From: Lewinellaceae bacterium
GTDB lineage: Bacteria > Bacteroidota > Bacteroidia > Chitinophagales > Saprospiraceae
Assembly: GCA_020636215.1 (NCBI GenBank)
Contig: JACJYG010000008.1
Location: forward strand, 420,501 to 484,500
DNA length: 64,000 bases
Reading direction: 5' to 3'
A program made the position numbers and the translations under genes. Positions 42,647 to 51,199 of this stretch are shown one piece after another (the stretch's first letter is position 1; each line of letters starts with the position of its first letter). The notes under the pieces are model-generated. The model was not told where the DNA came from and searched no databases. It saw only the letters and a program-made list of their open reading frames with translations.

Positions 42647-43950
42647 TTTGGCATCCGAAAAATCCGCCAGGCCAACCATCCGATGATCAGGAGGCTAAGG
42701 GTAGCGCAGATCGTAAGGGAAAAGAGGTTGTCCAGGCTAGGGCTAAGGCTGCCCAGCGCTTTTCCAATATTATTCAGGCCCAGGAAGCAGGCGATGCCGA
42801 CGATAGCCAGGCTCAATAGATTGGAAACCAAGCCGTTCCGGTAGGCTTTTGGGATCAGCATGTGGTCATTGACCGCCAGGATCAGGAACATAGCAACTAC
42901 CGGTAGTAATGCCCCGTTGATAGCCTGCGCCGCAATAATAGCCGGTATAGGCTTCACATCCATTAATCCGAAAAACAGGCCGATACCCATGATGGCGCCC
43001 CAACTGATGCGAAAGCGGCTGGAATGAGTTCCCCATTGTTCGTCGCCTTCCCCCAGCAAAGCTCTGGCCGTAATGGCGGTGGCCAGAGGAGCTGTTATCG
43101 CTGAACTGATACCGGCAGCGAACAGGCCAAGGGCAAATAGCGCCGGCGCCCCGGCGCCCAGTTTTTCCTCCATGGCTGCCGAGAGCGTTTCAAAGCTGAA
43201 AACACCGCTCACCTGTGTGCCGGTAATGAGGATAGCCATAGAAATAAGCCCTCCAATAGCTACCGCCATACTTATACCCCAGCGCATCTCTTCCACCTCC
43301 TGTTCCTGGCTGATGCCCGATGCCAAAAACAAATTGTACGGCACGATGGTGGTGCCAACCAGTCCAAGCACCAGCAACAGTCCTCCTTCAGGGATACCTG
43401 GCTGCAAAGCGCCCAGCATTACATCTGCCAGGGTATAGTCTTTCTGGAGGATGGCAATACTGAGGAAAGCTATTCCCATAAAGGCTACAACCAAGGCCAG
43501 CAAACGACTGATGGCCCGGATACTGCCCTGCCACAGCATCAGGCAAGCCACTAATCCGACTCCCAGTAACAATGTGTAGGTTGGAACGGGGAGTATCAGG
43601 GCCAATCCGGAAACAGCTCCCAACAGGTTACCGGCCTGATAGGCGGCGCAGCCGAAAGCCACTGCCAGAAACAACGCCCAGCGCAGGCCTCGTCCGTATC
43701 CGTTGCGGTATTGTTCCGCCACAATAGTCCCCAGGCTTTTGCCCGACGCCAGCGTGATGCGCGCCGCCGCTTCCTGCAGGATGATGGTGGCGATGGTCGA
43801 AAATAAGAGGGCCCACAACAAATGGAGTTGAAAAGAAGCGCCGGCCTTCGCCGCCGTCGTTACCGTACCTGGCCCGATGAAAGCCGCGGAGATGATGGAC
43901 CATAATAATACGCTGGACAGGCCCCGGCGGAAGCTGAGGGTTTTAGGCAT
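42643..43950 (-). CDS. Nramp-family metal transporter with atypical metal-site motifs
   Basis: A 435-residue polytopic protein with about eleven membrane segments and the LeuT-like layout of SLC11/Nramp. The canonical DPGN motif of helix 1 is replaced by GPGT at residues 26-29 (AFIGPGTVTTAAKAGASF), and the helix 6 MPHN motif by VPYN at residues 203-206 (GTTIVPYNLFLASG). The Asp, Asn and Met that bind Mn2+ or Fe2+ in classical members are thus missing, as in the Nramp-related groups with other substrates such as Mg2+. The substrate here is open. Divergent from a LytTR response regulator gene, 98 bp away. Confidence 0.82.
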   Translation of the reverse strand: MPKTLSFRRGLSSVLLWSIISAAFIGPGTVTTAAKAGASFQLHLLWALLFSTIATIILQEAAARITLASGKSLGTIVAEQYRNGYGRGLRWALFLAVAFGCAAYQAGNLLGAVSGLALILPVPTYTLLLGVGLVACLMLWQGSIRAISRLLALVVAFMGIAFLSIAILQKDYTLADVMLGALQPGIPEGGLLLVLGLVGTTIVPYNLFLASGISQEQEVEEMRWGISMAVAIGGLISMAILITGTQVSGVFSFETLSAAMEEKLGAGAPALFALGLFAAGISSAITAPLATAITARALLGEGDEQWGTHSSRFRISWGAIMGIGLFFGLMDVKPIPAIIAAQAINGALLPVVAMFLILAVNDHMLIPKAYRNGLVSNLLSLAIVGIACFLGLNNIGKALGSLSPSLDNLFSLTICATLSLLIIGWLAWRIFRMPN

Positions 43951-44048
43951 GGCTTTTTGATTGGGAAGATAAGGGATGACAGGCTTAGAAAAATATCAAA
44001 TTTTGAGTATTTTTCAAGATCCAATTTCAACATCTGAACCCAGACAAG

Positions 44049-44804
44049 ATGAGAGCTATCATAGTTGATGATGAACTTCAGAGCCAGCGGGTATTGCAAG
44101 AACTGCTTGCCCAAAACCACCCGGAAGTGGAAATTGCAGCTTCGGGTAGCAGTGTCGAAGAAGGCTATCAACTGATCCGGCAACATAAGCCGGAAGTCGT
44201 TTTTCTGGATATTGAAATGCCAGACGGATTGGGTTTCGATTTATTAAAGCGCTTTGAAGACTACAAGTTTCAGGTAATATTCATTACCGGCCACAATGAG
44301 TACGCCATCACGGCTATCAAATTCGGAGCGCTCGATTACTTGCTCAAGCCGGTTTCAGCGGAAGAACTGGCCATTGCTCTACAAAAGGCATCCCAGGCAT
44401 TAAAGGAAAAAATTACGGAAGATCAGATCCAGATTCTGCTGGAGACCCTTCAAAACTTCGAAGCCAAAAAACTGCCTAGCCGCATTGCCATTTCCACCAC
44501 CGGCGGCATTCTCTACAAGCAGGTTAAAGATATCATCCGGCTGGAGGCACAGGAAAACTATACGCAGTTCTCTTTATGGAATGATGCAAAAGGAATTCTG
44601 GCTTCGATCAATATTGGGGAGTATGTGGAGCAATTTGAACGGTACCGGGAGTTTATGAGAGTACATCGGTCGCATCTCGTCAATTTGCTCTATGTCGACA
44701 AGTTTGTGAAGGGGGAAGGTTATCTGGTGATGGAGGATGGGGCGCAAGTGAATGTATCGCGCCCCTACCGGGAGGAGTTGCTGGAGCGGCTAGACCAGAT
44801 CTGA
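44049..44804 (+). CDS. LytTR-type response regulator
   Basis: A 251-residue two-component regulator. Residues 1-120 are a receiver with the acidic pocket (IIVDDE), phospho-acceptor Asp54 (VVFLDIEMPDG) and Lys in YLLKPVSAEEL. Residues about 145-250 are a LytTR DNA-binding domain (ISTTGGILYKQVKDIIRLEA, FMRVHRSHLVNL). Its likely sensor kinase is the LytS-type protein at 47001, with two genes in between. Directly downstream, before the next gene, lies a tandem direct repeat and a promoter-like element (44812-44878), a natural target site for this regulator. Confidence 0.92.
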   Translation: MRAIIVDDELQSQRVLQELLAQNHPEVEIAASGSSVEEGYQLIRQHKPEVVFLDIEMPDGLGFDLLKRFEDYKFQVIFITGHNEYAITAIKFGALDYLLKPVSAEELAIALQKASQALKEKITEDQIQILLETLQNFEAKKLPSRIAISTTGGILYKQVKDIIRLEAQENYTQFSLWNDAKGILASINIGEYVEQFERYREFMRVHRSHLVNLLYVDKFVKGEGYLVMEDGAQVNVSRPYREELLERLDQI

Positions 44805-44811
44805 AGTTCGC

Positions 44812-44878
44812 TTCATTCAATCAAACCAGCATTTCGTTCAATCAAAGTGGCGTTTCGTCGGATGTGGCTATAGCTTTG
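44812..44878 (+). promoter_or_regulatory. Tandem direct repeat plus TAnnTTTG promoter
   Basis: TTCATTCAATCAAA at 44812-44825 and TTCGTTCAATCAAA at 44833-44846 differ by one base and are spaced exactly 21 bp, two helical turns; a partial third copy (TTTCGTCGG) starts at 44853. TAGCTTTG at 44871-44878 matches the Bacteroidota -7 element, and TTTCG at 44853-44857 is a weak -33. LytTR regulators bind pairs of direct repeats on one DNA face, so the arrangement fits an activator site for the 44935-46984 genes. Confidence 0.5.
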
Positions 44879-44934
44879 GGATGCCATTGTTAATTTCAAG
44901 GTGAAATTTTCTTTTATCATCAAAAACGATCATT

Positions 44935-45390
44935 ATGGCATACACGACAGTGCAAAATCTGACTACAATAGATCGCTTTAGCGGTGAAATAAAAAATGGC
45001 GATGGCTTTTGTAAAGCAGGGCATACCTTTTTTTACTGGGAGGATATTGAAAAGGTCATACGGCAATCAAACACCGCTCCTATCTCAAATTTGGAATTAG
45101 TGGGCGTACGGTTTACAAGAAAAGATGGAGGGGAAAATCACGACCTTGAATTCATATCCGTCCTGGCCCTTAGAAAAACAGAGGAGGAAATGAAGATGCT
45201 TAATGGAAATTTTAATAACGAAGAAAAGGACAAGAGCCAATGGCACAATATCGTGGCGCTGGCCTGGCCTCCTTATTACATTAGAGGAAGTGTAGAAACA
45301 CTGGAAAATGATGTTGAAGGTTCACCCTTTGCTGGGCGATTGTTTGAGGGCAGCAGCAGCTATATGCCAGGGATTGAAATAGGCAAATAA
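44935..45390 (+). CDS. Protein of unknown function next to DyP peroxidase
   Basis: A 151-residue protein I do not recognise. It has no signal peptide or membrane helix, one Cys (GFCKAGHTFFYW), a mixed alpha/beta pattern and a C-terminal half rich in aromatic residues (LAWPPYYIRGSVETL, SSSYMPGIEIGK). It is placed between the response regulator and the DyP peroxidase gene, with 121 bp before the latter. A promoter-like site with direct repeats precedes it. Position suggests an accessory of the peroxidase or its ligand supply, but that is guesswork. Confidence 0.6.
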   Translation: MAYTTVQNLTTIDRFSGEIKNGDGFCKAGHTFFYWEDIEKVIRQSNTAPISNLELVGVRFTRKDGGENHDLEFISVLALRKTEEEMKMLNGNFNNEEKDKSQWHNIVALAWPPYYIRGSVETLENDVEGSPFAGRLFEGSSSYMPGIEIGK

Positions 45391-45511
45391 CCCAAGATGA
45401 ATAATTGTTAATATTCGAGGGCGACGCCTGTTTCTTTCGATATAAACCGATTTTTGGAAAGTATGTAGAAATAGTATTACCAACCTAAAACACTTCCAAA
45501 CTACCTCTCAT

Positions 45512-46984
45512 ATGGATACTGAAAATGCAGATGTACCTACTACTATAGATAATGAAAGCCCTCCGGAAAGAGAAACACGCAATTGGAGTTTAGACGAAAT
45601 GTTGGCTTTAGAAGCCGATGATAGGGTATTTGAACAATATGACATCAAAGCATTCCGGGATAGGATACTCAAGGACGTTCAGGCGGATATTCTAAAAGCT
45701 ACTAAACATAAGTACACCCTGTATTGCTTTCTAACCTTTAAGAATGGGAAGAAAGAAGCTATAGCAGAATGGCTGAGTAAGATGCCTTTGACCTCGGCCT
45801 TTGACCAAATGGAGAAACCGGAGGAAAATGCGGTTAGCCTTTTTCTGAGCTACGAAGGCTATGAATATTTCTGTGATCCCCAAAAGATCAGGCAATTGGT
45901 CCCACTGGAGGATGAGGACATTATTGCACTTAAGGAAGGCTTGACCCAAAGATGCCCAAGGGCCTTTGGCGATAACAATGGAGGGACTCCGGAGCAAAAT
46001 TATCAAAAAACGCTACATGCCCTGATACTGATTGCGACCGACAAAGAATTACTGAAGGCTAATAAAAACAACCTTAATAAAAGCGATTTACTGGAAATTT
46101 TTATTCAAGAGACAACAAAGGCAGGGGAGGGAATATCTTTCAAAAATAATTTCGGTGAAGTGTTTTTCGAAGTTGGCAGGAAAAATCCGGACGGTTCCAA
46201 GGACCATCCCCGGGAATGGTTCGGCTTCCGGGATGGCATTAGTAATCCCCGTTTTTTCCCAAAGCCTGATTTTGAGAAAGAGCTTGGCCATAAACCCGAT
46301 AAGCCTTCCACCCTCAGCACTGTACTTCGGAAAAACCAGCTCTCTCCCCAACCATACGCCTGTGGCAGTTTCGTGGTTTTTCTAAAGCTCAAACAGAATG
46401 TTGAGGCATTCAATGAGGTAGTGAATGCCCTGGCTAAAAAACTGGATATGACGGATTATCCAGGCTATGCTGCGGCCTATATGATGGGCAGGCATAAAGA
46501 CGGCACCCCTTTACACGAGTTGTATAATTTTCCAACTACCGATAAGAGAAACCTGAATAGGTTTGATTTCAGTGATGATAAGGCTGGCGCCGTTTGCCCA
46601 ATGCATGCCCATATTCGGAAAGCCAATCCCCGGGATGGACAATATGAAAAACGAATCGTCCGTAGAGGAAAAGTTTATGGCAGTCCTAGCTCCGAGGATA
46701 AAGGCATTCTTTTTCTGTCCTATCAAAGTAGCCTGCGCACCTTCGAAGATATCATCAACAGGGGCTTGTACGGGTACAACTTCAAGAACCAAAATATTGG
46801 AAAAGATATGCTCTTTACTGGAGTTGGCGAATACCATGGAAGTCACCAATACAGGAACATTTCCGGAAAACCAAGATCTCCTTATATTAGAGTTAAGGAA
46901 AGACTCATAGAGTTTATGGGAGGGCATTACTTTTTCGCGTCTTCCATTTCCTTCATTCGCATAAACCTGAAAAACTGTATGTAG
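45512..46984 (+). CDS. DyP-type heme peroxidase
   Basis: A 490-residue member of the dye-decolorising peroxidase superfamily. The distal GFRDGISNP motif (residues 238-246) holds the catalytic Asp, CPMHAHIRKANPRD holds the proximal heme ligand (His367 is likeliest), and RRGKVYG near residue 384 carries the distal Arg. The closing GGHYFF motif is present near residue 473. No Tat or Sec signal is seen, so it appears cytosolic, and no encapsulin-targeting tail was recognised. The N-terminal 60 residues are an acidic extension. It lies 16 bp ahead of a propeller-type sensor kinase and shares a possible promoter with the preceding unknown gene. Confidence 0.92.
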   Translation: MDTENADVPTTIDNESPPERETRNWSLDEMLALEADDRVFEQYDIKAFRDRILKDVQADILKATKHKYTLYCFLTFKNGKKEAIAEWLSKMPLTSAFDQMEKPEENAVSLFLSYEGYEYFCDPQKIRQLVPLEDEDIIALKEGLTQRCPRAFGDNNGGTPEQNYQKTLHALILIATDKELLKANKNNLNKSDLLEIFIQETTKAGEGISFKNNFGEVFFEVGRKNPDGSKDHPREWFGFRDGISNPRFFPKPDFEKELGHKPDKPSTLSTVLRKNQLSPQPYACGSFVVFLKLKQNVEAFNEVVNALAKKLDMTDYPGYAAAYMMGRHKDGTPLHELYNFPTTDKRNLNRFDFSDDKAGAVCPMHAHIRKANPRDGQYEKRIVRRGKVYGSPSSEDKGILFLSYQSSLRTFEDIINRGLYGYNFKNQNIGKDMLFTGVGEYHGSHQYRNISGKPRSPYIRVKERLIEFMGGHYFFASSISFIRINLKNCM

Positions 46985-47000
46985 TAGAAGAGCCACCAAT

Positions 47001-50000
47001 GTGAACACCCGCGCTTTTTTTTATTTATTGCTATTCTTCTCTCCCTTGTCTTCCCATGCGCAAGGCCAGCAATCCCTATGGTTTCACCACCTCGGCAAGG
47101 AAGACGGCCTTTTAAATACGACAATCAATAGTATTTTTCAGGACTCAGAAGGGTTTACCTGGATCGGCACCGAGTCAGGACTGAACAGATACGATGGATA
47201 CACTCTGGCCTCTTATCTTCCGGATGCTTCTGATCCCAGGGCGCTGAGCGGAGGCCGGATAACCGGGGGCTTCTTCGAAGACAGCGAGAAGAACATCTGG
47301 TTTTGCACCGATGTGTCCATTCAGTGTTACGTACGGCAATATGATTATTTCGAATCATATCAGGTCAGGGATAACAGGAAGTTGGAAATAAAGTCGGGCT
47401 ATAAGGCCATTTATCTGGAAAGCGATAGCTTGCTTTGGCTGGAGGCCGATAGCAGGAATATCTATTGGTTCAATATTCATACCCACCAATACGCAGACAC
47501 AGCGGTTGCCAAGACAATTTTCGATATAGATGTTTTCCCCGGCGTTAAAGAGGATGGTAGGATGGAGTATCTGTTTTCAGTGGATGGCTCTAAATCCCCG
47601 GGGCTGGAGGTTTTTAAATTGGACCCTTCTAAGAATGCGATACACTCGTTTGTTAAATTTAGGGGCGATGACCCGAATCTTCCAGCTTTAAATATCCATA
47701 GTGTATGCTTCGAACAGAATACTGCAGTGTGGCTATCTGCGAATTCTGGTATCTATCGATGGAACATGTCGTCAGGCGCAGGCGAGCTTCAGCAATTTCC
47801 AACGAACAACTTTCAGGCTAAAAGAATTGCGCCAGGAGATGACAACCATTTTTGGGTTACGGAATCCAGAACAGGGCTATCTATTATTGATAAAAGCCGT
47901 GGGGAATTAGAAAGTATCAACGGCCGCTTAGTCAACGATCCCACGTTTGGCATTAATCATTTGATGTACGACCTTTATAACGACCCAATGGGGAATATTT
48001 GGATCCGTGCTTTTGAAGAAGGATTAATTTACGTACATCCTGCTAAAACTAAATTCAGGTCCATCCCAAAGTTTCCGGGAATCAATGGGGCAACGAATTA
48101 TTCTTTTCGCACGATGATACAAGGAGCGGATCATCAAATCTGGTGTAGCACCTTTACCAATGGGATCTTTTTGCTGGATAAAAATGGCAACCTGCTGCGC
48201 CACTATCATCCGGGCCATTCTCAATACAATTCGATCCCTAGTGCTCAGATCAATCACATGCTATTGGACCGCAATCAGCGGCTATGGGCCGCCACTGAAA
48301 AGGGGGTTTCTTATTTCGAACCTGCTTCGGAAAGCTTTATTCCGATCACGGATGAAAAAGGTGGAAATGTAGATTATATTGTATACCTGTTCGAGCTAAG
48401 AAATGGAGATATCATAGCCAGTTCGCTCCAGCGCGGCATTTTTAAAATAGTGGAGAAAGAAAACACCTGGCGCCTGCAGCAAATTTATGCTCCGGATGGA
48501 GAAACGGATTTTTTCACTACTATTTACGAAGACCGCCAAGGGAGTATTTATATCTCCCGTAAATTGTCCGAAGTCATCATCTTTGATTATTCAAAGGGCA
48601 GTCTCAAACCAGTTACCTCTTTGCCGATCAATGGTTATATCAACGGCTTTCATGAAGATGAAGACGAGAAAATACTTTGGATCGCGACTTCATCCGGCCT
48701 GGTAAAACTGGAAAAAACGGACATAAAAAAGCCTCCTTACACCTTCACTAACAGAGAGGGCTTGCAAAGCAACGAAATTCAAAGCCTGATACTGGGGAAG
48801 GATCAAAACCTGTGGATGGGCACCTCCGGCGGTATAAGCCGTTTCAATCGGGACAGCAGTCAATTTGTGAATTTTAGCCTGGCCGATGGCTTACAATCCC
48901 GGCAATTCAACAACCTGGCGGTATTGGGCCACGAAGACGGCGCCTTATGGTTCGGCGGCGACAATGGCATCACGATCGTTGACCCGGCCAGGGTAAAATT
49001 TCTGGAAACAAAGCCAAAAATTCAGATCACCGAAATATTGGTCAATGACCAGGTTTTCGATAATTTATTCGATGCGAACACTCAAAGCACCAATCCCAGC
49101 ACGATTCATAACCTGGTGCGAAGCTTCCGGGAGAACACCCTTTCATTCAGCTTTGTCGCCATCGATTACAGCGACCCGGCAGGCACTCAACTCGAATATC
49201 AAATGGAGAAAGTTGATAAATCCTGGGTCCGGTTGAAAAAAGGAGAACCCGGTTTCGCCCGGTATGCAAACCTTTCTCCCAATACGTATACCTTTAGAAT
49301 CCGCGCTGCCAACTCTGATGGCTTGTGGTCTTCGGAGGAGAAAGTCTTGTCTATCACCATTACCCCACCCTGGTACCAAACCTGGTGGGCGCGATCGCTA
49401 TTTGCACTTTTGTTTGCACTTGCACTCTATGCCCTTTACCGCTATCGGATCAATCAGATTCGCAAAGCGGAGGCCTTTAAACGCAAAGAAGCCGAATACA
49501 AGCAACTGGTCGCCGAAAACGAAACAGCGGTGCTCCGCCTTCAGATGAACCCCCATTTCATCTTCAATAGCATGAACTCCATCAGCAGTTATATTCTGCA
49601 AAAGGACATTGATACCGCCAATGACTACCTCAACCGCTTTGCCAAATTGATGCGGATGATCCTGAAGTTTGCAGAGAAGCCCTTTCTATCGGTATCCCAG
49701 GAATTGGAGCTGCTGGAACAGTATCTCAATACCGAAGCTATGCGCTTTGAAGACAAGATCGATTATGAATTTAAAGTTGCTGACGATCTCGATCCTGATG
49801 AAGTCATCCTACCCACAATGATTCTGCAACCGTTTATCGAAAATGCCATCTGGCATGGGCTGGCTACAAAAGAAGGCGCCAAAAAAATAAGCATCGGCTT
49901 TGAGCAAGAAGCGGGACAGTTAATTTGCAGCGTTCAGGACAATGGCATTGGCAGAGCGGCTGCCCAGGGCAAAGCTCCTTCCCATGAGTCAAAGGCTATC

Positions 50001-50135
50001 TCCATTACCAGGCGGAGGCTCAGTATACTGGAAGAGATGGAAGGAGCTTCCACCAGCCTGGAAATCATCGACCTGAAAGATGAGGCTGGCTCCCCGGCCG
50101 GCACCAGGGTCGTCATCTGCCTGCCATTGTTATAG
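47001..50135 (+). CDS. Two-component sensor: double propeller, Y_Y_Y domain and LytS-type histidine kinase
   Basis: A 1044-residue membrane sensor starting at a GTG at 47001. The signal peptide ends about LSSHAQG. Residues about 25-690 form Reg_prop beta-propeller repeats (NSIFQDSEGFTWIGTESGL, IQSLILGKDQNLWMGTSGGI), followed by a Y_Y_Y domain to about 790 (SFVAIDYSDPAGTQLEYQME). One membrane helix lies at about 795-815. The cytosolic part is a His_kinase/HATPase of the LytS type: LQMNPHFIFNSMNSI with the phospho-acceptor His852, and QPFIENAIWHGL as the N box. LytS-type kinases pair with LytTR regulators, so the gene at 44049 is the likely partner. A stem terminator is found at 50357. Confidence 0.93.
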   Translation: MNTRAFFYLLLFFSPLSSHAQGQQSLWFHHLGKEDGLLNTTINSIFQDSEGFTWIGTESGLNRYDGYTLASYLPDASDPRALSGGRITGGFFEDSEKNIWFCTDVSIQCYVRQYDYFESYQVRDNRKLEIKSGYKAIYLESDSLLWLEADSRNIYWFNIHTHQYADTAVAKTIFDIDVFPGVKEDGRMEYLFSVDGSKSPGLEVFKLDPSKNAIHSFVKFRGDDPNLPALNIHSVCFEQNTAVWLSANSGIYRWNMSSGAGELQQFPTNNFQAKRIAPGDDNHFWVTESRTGLSIIDKSRGELESINGRLVNDPTFGINHLMYDLYNDPMGNIWIRAFEEGLIYVHPAKTKFRSIPKFPGINGATNYSFRTMIQGADHQIWCSTFTNGIFLLDKNGNLLRHYHPGHSQYNSIPSAQINHMLLDRNQRLWAATEKGVSYFEPASESFIPITDEKGGNVDYIVYLFELRNGDIIASSLQRGIFKIVEKENTWRLQQIYAPDGETDFFTTIYEDRQGSIYISRKLSEVIIFDYSKGSLKPVTSLPINGYINGFHEDEDEKILWIATSSGLVKLEKTDIKKPPYTFTNREGLQSNEIQSLILGKDQNLWMGTSGGISRFNRDSSQFVNFSLADGLQSRQFNNLAVLGHEDGALWFGGDNGITIVDPARVKFLETKPKIQITEILVNDQVFDNLFDANTQSTNPSTIHNLVRSFRENTLSFSFVAIDYSDPAGTQLEYQMEKVDKSWVRLKKGEPGFARYANLSPNTYTFRIRAANSDGLWSSEEKVLSITITPPWYQTWWARSLFALLFALALYALYRYRINQIRKAEAFKRKEAEYKQLVAENETAVLRLQMNPHFIFNSMNSISSYILQKDIDTANDYLNRFAKLMRMILKFAEKPFLSVSQELELLEQYLNTEAMRFEDKIDYEFKVADDLDPDEVILPTMILQPFIENAIWHGLATKEGAKKISIGFEQEAGQLICSVQDNGIGRAAAQGKAPSHESKAISITRRRLSILEEMEGASTSLEIIDLKDEAGSPAGTRVVICLPLL

Positions 50136-50356
50136 TTCCTCCTCCAAAAGAAGTAGCCTCAACCGGGGCATCTGGAAAGGGCCAAACCACCGCTCATTGG
50201 CCTCTATCCTTTCCTTTGACAGATCCGCACTTCCAATAAATAGAACGGTGGATTGGCCACTCAAGCCCTCAAAAGTTAGCCCCAATAGGATACCTTATAG
50301 AGGAATCATACTGAGGCCAGAACATGAACACCCCTGTATAACCTCAAAACCAGAGC

Positions 50357-50386
50357 GGGGAGAAATTTATTTTCTCCCCTTTTTTC
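50357..50386 (+). terminator. Intrinsic terminator just before the truncated BNR gene
   Basis: GGGGAGAAA at 50357-50365 pairs with TTTCTCCCC at 50371-50379 (5-nt loop) and a T-run of seven follows (50380-50386 with one start in the arm). It ends 20 bp before the next ATG at 50407, so it either terminates the kinase transcript or acts as an attenuator in the leader of the next gene. Confidence 0.75.
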
Positions 50387-50406
50387 CCTAAAAAACCCTT
50401 TACACT

Positions 50407-51045
50407 ATGAAAAGTAAACACCTAATACCCATTTTCCTTTTGACGGCTCTAAGCCCCCTGCCAGCAAATGCCCAATGGGCAAATCAGGGTAGTGGAATTT
50501 CCAATCCCAATTTCCGAGTATCTGGATTTACCATTGCGAATCCTGATGTCGTTTGGGGGATAGCCACAGATGCCGTGGCCTCCCCTGAACCCGATTACCT
50601 GGTCAAGACCAACGATGGCGGCGCTACCTGGGCAGCGCTGCCGATCAACGTACCGCCAGCCCTCCACGCCATTCAGGTTTTTGTATTGGATGAAATGACC
50701 GGCTGGCTCGCTACGTCCGATGAGCTAAACCCCATTTCCGGAAAGGTCTATAAAACAACAAATGGCGGCCTGAGCTGGATTCCAGTCGAGATTCCCAATG
50801 CTACGCAAGCTGCCCAGGTTGAGTATATTCCCGGTACCGAGGGGGCCTATCTGGTGCACAATGGTGCAATCACCGAAACCAACACCAACGCCACAATGAT
50901 GGTGACGCATGATGACGGAAAAACCTGGGAAACCTTTGAATCCAACCTCAACCTGGATTGCGTTGAATTTCTGTCCCCCAAATCAGGCTTTGGGGCGGGC
51001 AATATCATTGGCCCTGATTCCTGGGGAATGGAGATTGTTCATTAA
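50407..51045 (+). CDS. Secreted BNR/Asp-box repeat protein, apparently truncated
   Basis: A 212-residue product with a signal peptide (LIPIFLLTALSPLPANAQ) followed by BNR-like sialidase-type Asp-box motifs (KTNDGGATWAAL, KTTNGGLSWIPV, THDDGKTWETF), a beta-propeller frequently found in type IX secreted proteins. The sequence ends abruptly after NIIGPDSWGMEIVH, mid-propeller, without the C-terminal sorting domain expected for this family. The 154 bp after the stop have no matching continuation that I can see. Probably a gene truncated by deletion or a premature stop. Confidence 0.65.
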   Translation: MKSKHLIPIFLLTALSPLPANAQWANQGSGISNPNFRVSGFTIANPDVVWGIATDAVASPEPDYLVKTNDGGATWAALPINVPPALHAIQVFVLDEMTGWLATSDELNPISGKVYKTTNGGLSWIPVEIPNATQAAQVEYIPGTEGAYLVHNGAITETNTNATMMVTHDDGKTWETFESNLNLDCVEFLSPKSGFGAGNIIGPDSWGMEIVH

Positions 51046-51199
51046 GGTGTGTCACAACACCCGTAATTCCTTAATTTTCAAGGCAATTTTTAACTTGAAA
51101 CCTGAACCCCGTCTTTGGCAGCTGGGCTTCATCTCCTTGAGCCGGGCAAGCTTTGAACAATCCCATCTGGAAACAACCGAGCAAGGCGGCAACCTACCT

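Noticed and set aside
45512..46984. Encapsulin cargo-loading tail on the DyP peroxidase
   Set aside because: The C-terminus (SFIRINLKNCM) does not contain a recognisable loading peptide and no encapsulin gene is nearby.
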